Below the pieces are notes generated by a model. It made no database searches and was not told where the DNA came from. It saw only the letters and a program-made list of their open reading frames with translations. From contig NZ_JALKIM010000003.1 of assembly GCF_023050945.1 (NCBI RefSeq), forward strand, positions 1 to 64,000: 64,000 nt of DNA, in the 5' to 3' direction. Shown here in pieces: positions 51,906-60,805 of the stretch. How positions within the stretch are numbered: the first letter of the stretch is position 1; every line of letters begins with the position of its first letter. Position numbers and translations under genes: made by a program. The stretch is from Anaerobiospirillum sp. NML120448. GTDB lineage: Bacteria; Pseudomonadota; Gammaproteobacteria; Enterobacterales; Succinivibrionaceae.

Positions 51906-53567
51906 GTGAAGAATTTAAAACTTAGCGCAACTGCCATTGCTTTGGGCGCAGCTTTAACTACTTTTGGTTCTGCTGCTTTTGCTGCAGGTAATGATAAGGC
52001 TACCGCTACCAATGTAGCTTTTGCTGACTTTACACCAGTGGAGTACACCACTAAAGATAAGCCAAACGTAATCGTAATTACTATGGACGATTTAGGTTAT
52101 GGCCAGTTACCTTACGACGAGAGCTCTTTTGATCCAAAGACCATGGAGAACCGTGAGCAGGTAGCAACCTTTAAGATTACTCCTGAAAAAGCTATTGAGG
52201 CTGCTAGAAATTCAACTCCAACCTTACGTACCTTAATGGATGATGGTGTACGCCTCACCCAAGGCTATGTAGCTCACGCTATGTCAGGCCCTTCACGTGC
52301 TGCTATCATGACTGCTCGTCAGCCATCTCGTTTTGGTGTATATGGTAATACTGACTCTCAAGACGGTATTCCTACCTCCGAGACCTTCTTACCTGAATTA
52401 TTCCAAAATTATGGCTACTACACAGCTTGCGTAGGTAAGTGGCACTTATCCAAGATCACTAATATTCCTGTTCCAGAAGATCAACAAACCCGTGATTATC
52501 ACGATAACTTCGTAACCTATGGTGATGAGCCTGGTCAGCCTCAAAACCGTGGCTTTACCTATTTCTTCGGTTTCCACCCTGCAGGAACTGCTTATTACAA
52601 CAGCCCAGCATTGTTTGAAAACCGTGAGCACGTAAAGGCTGAGGGCTATATCTCCGATCAGCTTACTGATGCTGCTATCAAGGCTGTAAACCGTGCTAAG
52701 GCAACTGAGCAACCATTTATGCTCTATCTTGCCTATAGCGCACCTCACTTACCAAATGACGTAGCTGCTCCAGATGTTTATCAGTCCAAGTTTAATACTG
52801 GCTCTCAAACAGCTGACAACTACTATGCTTCTGTTTACTCTGTTGACCAGGGCGTAAAGCGCTTATTAGAGCAATTAGATGCTAATGGTCAGTTAGACAA
52901 TACTTTAATTTTCTTCACCTCTGATAATGGTGCGGTAATTGACGGCCCATTACCATTAAATGGTGCTCAGGCTGGTTATAAGTCCTTAACCTACCCAGGT
53001 GGTGTTCATACTCCAATGTTCATGTACTGGAAGGGTAAGTTAAAGACTGGTAATTACGATAAGCTCGTTTCTGCTATGGACTTCTACCCAACTGCTTTAG
53101 ATGCTGCTGGTATTCCTGTACCAGAGAGCTTAAAGCTTGATGGTGTTTCCTTATTACCTTACGTAAATGGCAAGGACAAGGGCAATCCTCACGATTCCTT
53201 AGTTTGGTTAACCTCTTTCTCACACTGGTTCGATGTACGTAATATTCCATTCTGGGATAATTACCATAAGTATGTTCGCTTCGAGTCAGACTACTATCCA
53301 CACAATCCAAACACTGAAAACTTAAGTGAGTTTACTTATACCGTTCGTACCAATGAGTATCAGTTAATCTACACTGCTGAGGATAATGCAACTCGTCTTT
53401 ACGACTTACGTGATCTTCAGATGAAGAATGACTTAACCTTTGATAAGCCACAGGTAGTTGAGCAGTTAAAGAAGATTGCCCGTGATCGCTTAAATGAGTC
53501 TAAGCCACCTCTCATGCCAATCAACCAACCTAAGTATCAGAAGATTGTTGATGCTTTAAACAAATAA
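51906..53567 (+). CDS. Secreted sulfatase, serine (formylglycine-precursor) type
   Basis: Type I sulfatases hydrolyse sulfate esters using a formylglycine made from Cys or Ser. This 553-residue protein has a Sec signal peptide ending GSAAFA (cleavage near residue 27), the metal-binding ITMDDLGYG, the modification motif S-G-P-S-R-A with Ser at about 127 and a following TARQ, then VGKWHL and SDNGA metal-site regions. Ser at the key position means it needs a radical-SAM maturase, and exactly that gene follows 248 bp downstream. It would be modified in the cytoplasm and then exported to the periplasm or medium. Likely substrates are host or plant sulfated glycans or small sulfate esters; the sequence does not say which. 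The start is GTG with GAGGAC 8 bases upstream. Confidence 0.93.
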   Translation: MKNLKLSATAIALGAALTTFGSAAFAAGNDKATATNVAFADFTPVEYTTKDKPNVIVITMDDLGYGQLPYDESSFDPKTMENREQVATFKITPEKAIEAARNSTPTLRTLMDDGVRLTQGYVAHAMSGPSRAAIMTARQPSRFGVYGNTDSQDGIPTSETFLPELFQNYGYYTACVGKWHLSKITNIPVPEDQQTRDYHDNFVTYGDEPGQPQNRGFTYFFGFHPAGTAYYNSPALFENREHVKAEGYISDQLTDAAIKAVNRAKATEQPFMLYLAYSAPHLPNDVAAPDVYQSKFNTGSQTADNYYASVYSVDQGVKRLLEQLDANGQLDNTLIFFTSDNGAVIDGPLPLNGAQAGYKSLTYPGGVHTPMFMYWKGKLKTGNYDKLVSAMDFYPTALDAAGIPVPESLKLDGVSLLPYVNGKDKGNPHDSLVWLTSFSHWFDVRNIPFWDNYHKYVRFESDYYPHNPNTENLSEFTYTVRTNEYQLIYTAEDNATRLYDLRDLQMKNDLTFDKPQVVEQLKKIARDRLNESKPPLMPINQPKYQKIVDALNK

Positions 53568-53620
53568 GTTTTACTAAGCTTATTTAATGGAGGTAGGGTT
53601 TAACTCCTACCATACCAAAG

Positions 53621-53665
53621 CCGAGCAGCTGTTGAGCCTGAGCCTAATGGTTGCTCGGTTTTTTG
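53621..53665 (+). terminator. Terminator between sulfatase and maturase genes
   Basis: CCGAGCA pairs with TGCTCGG around a loop of about 24 bases with minor internal pairing, followed by TTTTTTG. It implies at least partial separation of the two transcripts. Confidence 0.75.
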
Positions 53666-53815
53666 TGGTCACAACTAAGTTTTCAAAGCTAAATTTATTA
53701 TTTAGTAAGTTTAGCTTTAAAGGCTTTAGTATTTGGATAATTATTTCTCGCTCTCTTTTAGATGCTTCCTGAGCGTCTGTTTAGAGTGATATGAAAAAAG
53801 GCAAGGATTAGCACC

Positions 53816-55075
53816 ATGCACTTTACTATTAAACCTGTTTCTTTTACTTGTAATCTTGATTGCGACTACTGTTTTTATCTGCCAAAAGGACAAGAGCAGG
53901 GAATGCTCACTAAGGGCATAATGTCTGATGAGGTGCTTGAGGCCTTTATTGTTCGCTATATTAAAGAGTGTCCTACTGACCATGTATATTTTACCTGGCA
54001 AGGTGGTGAGCCTTTAATGGCAGGACGTAAGTTCTTTGAAAAAGCTTTTGCCCTGCAAAGTCAGTATGCCAATGGCAAAGTGATTGAAAATGCTATTCAG
54101 ACCAATGCCACTTTGATTAATGATGATTGGTGCGAGCTGTTTAAAAAGCATAAGGTATTGCTAGGAGTGTCTATCGATGGTCCTGAGCATTTGCATGATA
54201 AGTATCGTAAAAATAAACATCAGCAAGGCTCCCATAAGGATGTGATAGCTGGCATTGAACTGCTTAAAAAACATCAAATCCCTTTTAATACCTTAACTTG
54301 TATTAATGAAAGCAATTATGAGCACCCTCTTGAGGTTTATCATTATCTAAAAGAGTTAGGCTCAACCTTTATGCAATTTTCCGAGGTAGTAGAAACTACT
54401 CCTGAGAATACTGATTTTGACCACATTGCTCCTAACTATGAAGTTAAACCATTTTCTTTAACTCCTAAAGCCTATGGCACCTTTATGGGCGCTATTTTTA
54501 AAGAGTGGATAGCTAAAGATATTGGCAAAATCGTAATTCGCCAATTTGAGAGCCTCATTTCTCAAGTCTTAGGTATGGGCCATCATTCTTGCGTATGGGA
54601 AAATTGTTGTCCTGATAATTTCGTGCTAGAGGCTAATGGCGATATTTACGAGTGCGATCAGGCTGTATATCCTAAATATAAGTTAGCCAATATCCTGGAT
54701 ATTGAAAAGGCAGCTAACTTAGGAGTCATTCCTTGTTCAGTCAATGGTCAAAAAGCAGCTAATGAAGAGAATAGCATTAGCAGCATCAAGGCACTAAAGG
54801 CCTCTCGTTTAAGCGCTCATAAATTGCAATTATGTGATGACTGTAAGCAATGTACTTATTTAGTTTTATGTAATGGTGGTTGTATTAAACATCGTATCGA
54901 CTTACAAAACGGAGTAAGTAAGAGCTATTTCTGCGAAGGCTATAAAGAGCTATTTAAGATTATGGTGCCATATCTTAATACCATGGTGTATTTGGAGAAC
55001 AATAAGACACCATATATAGCCATCAAGAGCTTAGTCCCTCAAATCGAGGCTTCCCTAAAAGAAAATCCTCTCTAA
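53816..55075 (+). CDS. Anaerobic sulfatase-maturating enzyme (radical SAM)
   Basis: anSME oxidises the active-site Ser or Cys of sulfatases to formylglycine without oxygen. The 419-residue protein has the radical-SAM cluster motif CNLDCDYC at residues 12-19 (three cysteines), WQGGEPLMAG near 62, and a C-terminal SPASM region with several cysteines (CVWENCCPDNFVL; LCDDCKQCTYLVLCNGGC) that would hold two auxiliary iron-sulfur clusters. Length and layout match the family. It lies directly after the Ser-type sulfatase it would activate, a classic pairing. Oxygen sensitivity of this enzyme class fits an anaerobic host. Confidence 0.95.
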   Translation: MHFTIKPVSFTCNLDCDYCFYLPKGQEQGMLTKGIMSDEVLEAFIVRYIKECPTDHVYFTWQGGEPLMAGRKFFEKAFALQSQYANGKVIENAIQTNATLINDDWCELFKKHKVLLGVSIDGPEHLHDKYRKNKHQQGSHKDVIAGIELLKKHQIPFNTLTCINESNYEHPLEVYHYLKELGSTFMQFSEVVETTPENTDFDHIAPNYEVKPFSLTPKAYGTFMGAIFKEWIAKDIGKIVIRQFESLISQVLGMGHHSCVWENCCPDNFVLEANGDIYECDQAVYPKYKLANILDIEKAANLGVIPCSVNGQKAANEENSISSIKALKASRLSAHKLQLCDDCKQCTYLVLCNGGCIKHRIDLQNGVSKSYFCEGYKELFKIMVPYLNTMVYLENNKTPYIAIKSLVPQIEASLKENPL

Positions 55076-55812
55076 AAGCAAAACTTTGCTAAGCAATCCC
55101 CAAGCACCGCCAAGGACACTGCCTTGGCGATGCTATGTCCATGGCTAATACTAAAGCCCAAGCCAAGGGCAAGGGCTATACCATGGCTACGGCTATAGTC
55201 TAGGGTAAGGCAAGGCTTGTCCAGGCCAGGGCTAGACAGGCCATGGTCTTGCTTTTCCTTGGGCTGGGCTAAAGGCATGATTGAGCCATGATTGGTAGTC
55301 GCTGCTTTAAATGGATAGGGTAGGGCTATTGCTAAAGTATTGTGGCAGGGTGGCAGGTTGATTGGCTTGTGTGTTGGTATGGCTAAAAAAAAAGCGCCCT
55401 GTATAGGGCGCTTGAAAACACACAGATAAAAAAGGTTAAAGCTAGCGTATGCTGCGGGGCAGCAGGTGCTAGCTGTTGCAGCTAATGAGACTGCTAATGA
55501 GGCAGATGATACCGCTGCTGCTGGGGCTAACTAGTGCTAGCTGCGGTTAGCTGGGGCTAGTTTGCTTGGTAGTATAGTTTCTATACTAAAGATATAAGCG
55601 CATATTTCAGCTCAATAGCCAGGTGCTCCAACGCCAAAACTAGCTTGGATGTCTTGATAATTGGTAGAGATTAAGGCAGGGATAGGCTGGGAAATGAGCA
55701 CTAGTAGTGATAGAGCTATCTTTTCAAACAATTAAGTGTCTTAGCATGGGACAAAAGCAGCTATTAAAGGGCTATAGTTTGAAAGATAAGTGTTGCTTAG
55801 GTAGAAATAAAA
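55076..55812. repeat. GC-rich self-complementary intergenic island before gapA
   Basis: From about 55090 to 55290 the gap repeats AAGCC, GGCAAGG, CCATGG and GGCCAGG words. AGCCCAAGCCAAGGGCAAG (from 55155) is largely complementary to the CTTGC...CCTTGGGCTGGGCT segment ending at 55270, so most of the island can fold into one imperfect stem. A second patch at 55440-55560 is rich in GCTAGC, GCTGC and GGGGCTA. No gene is convincing; a short frame at 55707-55937 overlaps the gapA terminator and end and is not supported. Confidence 0.65.
55392..55413 (-). terminator. Terminator-like hairpin facing left
   Basis: A 9-bp stem AAGCGCCCT/AGGGCGCTT with a GTAT loop is followed on the minus strand by a run of nine T. 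It lies 470 bp beyond the gapA stop, so it may back up the first gapA terminator or end an unannotated leftward RNA. Confidence 0.7.
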
Positions 55813-55835
55813 GAAAGGGGCATATAGCCCCTTTC
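55813..55835. terminator. Terminator of gapA (possibly bidirectional)
   Basis: A 9-bp stem GAAAGGGGC/GCCCCTTTC with a 5-base loop is followed by TTTTATTTC on the minus strand and CTTTTTT on the plus strand. It lies 48 bp past the gapA stop. Confidence 0.85.
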
Positions 55836-55882
55836 CTTTTTTACTCTAAAAAGAGTATTTGCATTAATTTAGAAAATCTAAA

Positions 55883-56926
<1,044 letters not shown>

Positions 56927-56941
56927 TTATTAAGTGATTTA

Positions 56942-56969
56942 AATATACTCTACTTATTGAGAAATTCAA
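56942..56969 (-). promoter_or_regulatory. Sigma-70 promoter of gapA
   Basis: On the minus strand TTGAAT (-35) and TATATT (-10) are separated by 16 bp, about 50 bp upstream of the gapA start. Confidence 0.55.
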
Positions 56970-57302
56970 GCAAGAACTTGTTAAGTACAATCACTTTTAA
57001 ACAAATATTTTTAAAAAATGCACTTGGCGCACAAAATTAACATGCTAAGAAAGTGCATATCTATCAATTTTATTGAGGGTTTAGCTAATTATTTAAAATT
57101 TTTTTGCTATCTTTGCAAAATCAATTGTCGGATCACTTTTAGTACAAAAGATGGTAGTAAAACCATAATATTTAATGAATAAGGGCTACGCTATTGCAAA
57201 AAAGCGACAATTTTTTTCACGCCACAACAAATCATTATTAAAAAAGTGTACAGCGCACATTAACTTGAACTTGCATCCCAATGAAGTTAGGAAGGAGGGT
57301 AT

Positions 57303-57350
57303 GTAAGTAAGTAGGTAAGTAGGAAGGTAAGTAGGTTGGTTGGTAGAGTA
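57303..57350. repeat. Imperfect GTAA/GTAG tetranucleotide repeat
   Basis: About 48 bp consist of alternating GTAA, GTAG, GAAG and GTTG units. The array lies roughly 410 bp upstream of gapA and 510 bp upstream of malQ, outside any supported gene. Confidence 0.75.
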
Positions 57351-57814
57351 ATGGGTGAGGGATGATAGTTCGTTAGATAGGTGGCTTGCACTTATATAGA
57401 TAGTAGTTGAGTATTTTGAGCATTGAATGATGTTAGTTTGCAATTTTTAAGGCAAGATGAGTTACGTCATGGATTTACTTGGGTATAAGAACGCTAATTT
57501 GTTTGATAGCTGCCTAAATTATGAATTTTTCTATGAGGCTTATTCTAGATAATAGGGTAGAGTATTTATAAAAATAGCTTTAGAATTTGCTTGAAAAACA
57601 ATTTTTGGCAGCCATGCCTCAAGGCAAAGCCCTAAAAAAGCCTTTAGGGAATATCCTGAGCTCATATTATTTGTTAAGTAATAGGTAGACAACTTTAGGA
57701 TGTTTATTCTAGCTCCTTTTTCTGCGGTAAGTGATTGACAGCCTATAAGAGATAGGGGCCATGCTTTAAACACTAAAACTTATTAAGAGTTAATAGAACT
57801 AAGAAAGGGAAAGG

Positions 57815-57852
57815 CGCTTCTTCCTCCTCTTCGTCAGGAGGAGGTTTCTGCG
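57815..57852 (+). promoter_or_regulatory. Hairpin sequestering the malQ ribosome binding site
   Basis: The malQ Shine-Dalgarno AGGAGGAGG (57836-57844) is fully paired with CTTCCTCCT (57820-57828; one G-U) across a 7-base loop. A second 3-bp stem (57815-57817 with 57850-57852) extends it. The 15-base gap from the site to the ATG is also longer than usual, so translation probably depends on opening this hairpin. Confidence 0.6.
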
Positions 57853-57859
57853 TAGAATT

Positions 57860-60097
57860 ATGATGATTGATTTAGAAAAATTTGCTGATCATGTAGGCAT
57901 TGCTCGTGATTATTACGATTGCAATGGTCAATATACTCAGATTACTAAAGAAGCGCGTTTAGCTACTTTAGGCGCTATGGGTTATGACCTCAAAGATGAA
58001 AAAGGCCTACAAAATATTATCTTAAAAGAGGAAATTACTCCTTATAACGAAATTTTGGATCCAGTAACTGTGATTCGTGAAGGTGAGCGTCCTTTTATTA
58101 TGATGCGCACCCTAGAGAAGCTCAGTGAAGCAGCTGTTCTGTCATGGACATTAACTTTAGAAAGTGGTGAAGTCTATAAAGGCTCTTGCCCATTAAACGA
58201 AATTGAAATTGCCGATTATGAGGAAGTTCAAGGTCGAGTTTATGATACTCGTCGTTTTATTATTCCTAATGAATTTCCTCAAGAGGTCGCCTCTTTACCT
58301 TTAGGCTATCACACCTTTAAGGTAGCTATTGATGATGGGGTTGTGCATTATGACTCCATTGAACAATCCTTAATCATTACTCCACTTAAATGCTATGAGC
58401 CCGAGGAGATTAAGCAAGGACGTAAGTTCTGGGGCGTTTCAGTACAGCTTTACTCTTTACGTTCACGCAATAACTGGGGTGTAGGCGATTTTCATGATCT
58501 CAAGCTCTTATTAAAGGCGGTACATGATCGTGGCGGTGAGTTTGTTGGTTTAAATCCTCTGCACGCTGGATATCCTGCCAACCCTGATCCAGACATGATA
58601 AGCCCATATAGCCCATCATCACGTCGCTGGCTCAATATTATCTATATTAGTGTTCCTGATGTTCCTGAGTTTAGTACTTGTAGTGTGGCCAAAAACTATG
58701 TGGCATCCAGTGCTTTTACTAAAAAGCTTCAGTCATTAAGAGATCGTGATTATGTTGATTACAAGTCAGTTTTAGATCTAAAGCTTAAAGTTTTAGAAAT
58801 GATTTTTGACTACAATCGTATGACCGATCGTAGATCTAATCGTGGCAAGAAGTTCTTAGAGTTCATCAATCAGGGCGGTGAATCCTTGATGAGCATGGCA
58901 ACTTATGATGCTATGCAGCGTACCTTCTACCAAAAGGGTATTAATGCTTGGGGATGGATGAAATTCCCTAAAGAGTATCAAGAGTGCCATGGCCCATTTG
59001 TTATTAAGTGGCGTGAGCTTAATAAAGAGCTAGTATATTTCTATTGCTACTTACAGTTCTTAGCTCAAGAGCAGTTACAAGATGCTTACCAAGCTGCCTG
59101 TGATGAGGGCATGGTATTGGGCACCTATCGTGATTTAGCTGTAGGTGTTAGTGAGGGTAGCTGTGATGTTTGGGCCGATAGCGATGATATTTATCGTGGC
59201 AGTGCCGAGATTGGAGCTCCACCTGATCCATTAGGCCCATTAGGCCAGTCATGGGGTCTTGCTACTATAGAGCCTCATGCTTTACGTCGTAGTCGCTATA
59301 AGCAATTAATTGAGCTTTACCGAGCCAACATGCAATCATGCGGTGCTTTACGTATTGATCATGCTGCTGGTTTATATCGTTTCTGGTGGGTGCCTGTTGA
59401 ACATAAGGCAACTGAAGGCGCTTATGTTAATAACAATATTCATGATTGGCTTGGCATCATAGCTCTAGAGTCACAACGTAATAAGTGTATGATTATTGCC
59501 GAAGATTTAGGTACTATTCCTTTAGAGTTACGTATTGCCTTAAAGGAAGTAGGTGCTTTATCTTACAAGCTCTTCTTTGGTGAAAAGGCTCATGATGGTG
59601 GCTATATTGCTCCACAAGATTATGAAAAGCAGGCTTTAAGCGCAGTTACTACTCACGATATGCCAACCTTATTAGGCTGGTGGTCTGACTATGATCTTAA
59701 GATGGGTCAAGAGCTCGGTATTTATACTGAGGATGATGTTAAGCGCATTGGTGATGAGCGTAAGTACAATAAGCAACGCATTTTAGATAGCTTACATGGC
59801 TTAGGCTCAGTAGGTGAGGAAGTGCCTCGTAATGCCAATGATATCCCACAAATGACTCATGAACTTATTTTAGGCATTGAGCGTCATATGTGCCGTGGTT
59901 CATGCGTATTGTTCTCCAGCCAAATCGAGGACTGGATTGGCGTACTTAAGCCTGTAAACGTGCCTGGCACCTTTAGAGAGTACCCAAATTGGCGACGCAA
60001 GCTAACAGTTAACATTGAAGATTTAGACAAGGACAACTTTGTCAAAGAGTTAACCAAGGCTATGACTCAGGCTCGTGAAGAGGCCTCAGATAAGTAA
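57860..60097 (+). CDS. malQ: 4-alpha-glucanotransferase (amylomaltase)
   Basis: MalQ (GH77) transfers glucan segments between maltodextrins, releasing glucose, and feeds cytoplasmic alpha-glucan use. The 745-residue product is close in length to the enterobacterial enzyme. It has an N-terminal extra domain (1 to about 165), the barrel start FWGVSVQLYSLRSRNNWGVG, the nucleophile segment ALRIDHAAGLYRFWWVP (Asp500), the acid/base segment IIAEDLGTIP (Glu548) and TTHDMPTLLGWW. The first of two adjacent ATG codons is taken as start. Its ribosome site is buried in a hairpin. glgB and glgX follow on the same strand but with gaps of about 700 and 550 bp and a terminator between, so this is a functional cluster and not one operon. 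Confidence 0.96.
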   Translation: MMIDLEKFADHVGIARDYYDCNGQYTQITKEARLATLGAMGYDLKDEKGLQNIILKEEITPYNEILDPVTVIREGERPFIMMRTLEKLSEAAVLSWTLTLESGEVYKGSCPLNEIEIADYEEVQGRVYDTRRFIIPNEFPQEVASLPLGYHTFKVAIDDGVVHYDSIEQSLIITPLKCYEPEEIKQGRKFWGVSVQLYSLRSRNNWGVGDFHDLKLLLKAVHDRGGEFVGLNPLHAGYPANPDPDMISPYSPSSRRWLNIIYISVPDVPEFSTCSVAKNYVASSAFTKKLQSLRDRDYVDYKSVLDLKLKVLEMIFDYNRMTDRRSNRGKKFLEFINQGGESLMSMATYDAMQRTFYQKGINAWGWMKFPKEYQECHGPFVIKWRELNKELVYFYCYLQFLAQEQLQDAYQAACDEGMVLGTYRDLAVGVSEGSCDVWADSDDIYRGSAEIGAPPDPLGPLGQSWGLATIEPHALRRSRYKQLIELYRANMQSCGALRIDHAAGLYRFWWVPVEHKATEGAYVNNNIHDWLGIIALESQRNKCMIIAEDLGTIPLELRIALKEVGALSYKLFFGEKAHDGGYIAPQDYEKQALSAVTTHDMPTLLGWWSDYDLKMGQELGIYTEDDVKRIGDERKYNKQRILDSLHGLGSVGEEVPRNANDIPQMTHELILGIERHMCRGSCVLFSSQIEDWIGVLKPVNVPGTFREYPNWRRKLTVNIEDLDKDNFVKELTKAMTQAREEASDK

Positions 60098-60126
60098 TTA
60101 ATAGCTATAGTTAGTCTAATTACCAA

Positions 60127-60177
60127 AAAGCGCAATCTTGCCCCGATTACCAAGGTAAGATGAGCGCTTTTTTTATT
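60127..60177 (+). terminator. Terminator of malQ
   Basis: AAAGCGCAATCTTGCC pairs with GGTAAGATGAGCGCTTT (minor bulge) and is followed by TTTTATTT, 30 bp after the malQ stop. Confidence 0.9.
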
Positions 60178-60805
60178 TGGGCCCTCCCTTAACTAATAAT
60201 CACTCCAAGTCCTTATGTCCTTATGTCCTGATGTCATGCTAGCTGTTAGACCATCAGGGTAGCAGGTTAGGAGGAGGGCGTTGATTATAAAGGAGAGGCT
60301 TGGGGTGGTTTGTAAAATAGCGGCGGTAAGGGGCTATAATAGATATTAATTTATGTTTAGGATGTAAGTTTTCAATTTTTAATGCTTAGTTTTAGCGCAT
60401 TAGGGTTTAATCTTGACCAGTTTCGTCTAAATAATTGAGAACTTGGTCAGGTTACATGCTTTTGCCTCTGCAAATACCTACCTAGCTTGTAATACACTAT
60501 ATTAAGTACGACTAATTAAAGTTAGTTTTTGGTTTATTTTAGTTAATCACAGGGCTCATAGTGGTGATGAGCTTTATGGTTACCATTTTCCTTGTCTTAA
60601 GCATAAGACAGGGGTAAGAAAATTATCTTACTGCTGATAAGAGTGTGCCCAGCAGGTGCTAATTTTCTTACTTTTTGCATATTGTAAATCATGGCTAGCT
60701 GCGGCAGTCTTAGGAAACTTAGACTTACTTTAGACGCTAACCAGTTTTATTTGAGCGCTCGCGGCGGTTTATCGCTTGAGATTGCCAAACACAAAGGAGC
60801 TAGAA
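60178..60805. other. Leader region of glgB
   Basis: No gene is seen in this gap of about 630 bp. A TATAAT at 60335-60340 has no good -35. The right half contains two strong hairpins, listed separately, and then about 130 bp to glgB. Confidence 0.5.
60590..60676 (+). promoter_or_regulatory. Structured leader with terminator-like hairpin upstream of glgB
   Basis: Hairpin 1 (about 60590-60613) pairs CCTTGTCTTA with TAAGACAGGG around AGCA. Hairpin 2 is a perfect 12-bp stem, GTAAGAAAATTA (60614-60625) with TAATTTTCTTAC (60660-60671), around a 34-base loop that has inner pairing (CTTACTGCTGATAAG), followed by TTTTTG. The order of two stems and a T-run before a gene suggests a transcription attenuator or a small RNA ending here. 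Confidence 0.5.

Larger units (their letters stand above)
56970..57859. other. Divergent intergenic region between gapA and malQ
   Basis: This stretch of about 890 bp holds AT-rich DNA, a GTAA/GTAG tetranucleotide repeat (57303-57350) and the malQ leader hairpin. A rho-type hairpin pair is not seen. Open frames here translate the tetranucleotide repeat (YLPTYLLTY-like) and have no other support. Confidence 0.5.

Noticed and set aside
53587-53772. Small open frame between sulfatase and maturase
   Set aside because: It crosses the terminator hairpin at 53621-53665 and shows no family pattern; its GGAGG-like start context is coincidental with the hairpin region.
57186-57443. Open frame with YLPTYLLTY-like repeats
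   Set aside because: It is the translation of a tetranucleotide repeat in an intergenic region, with no start signal.
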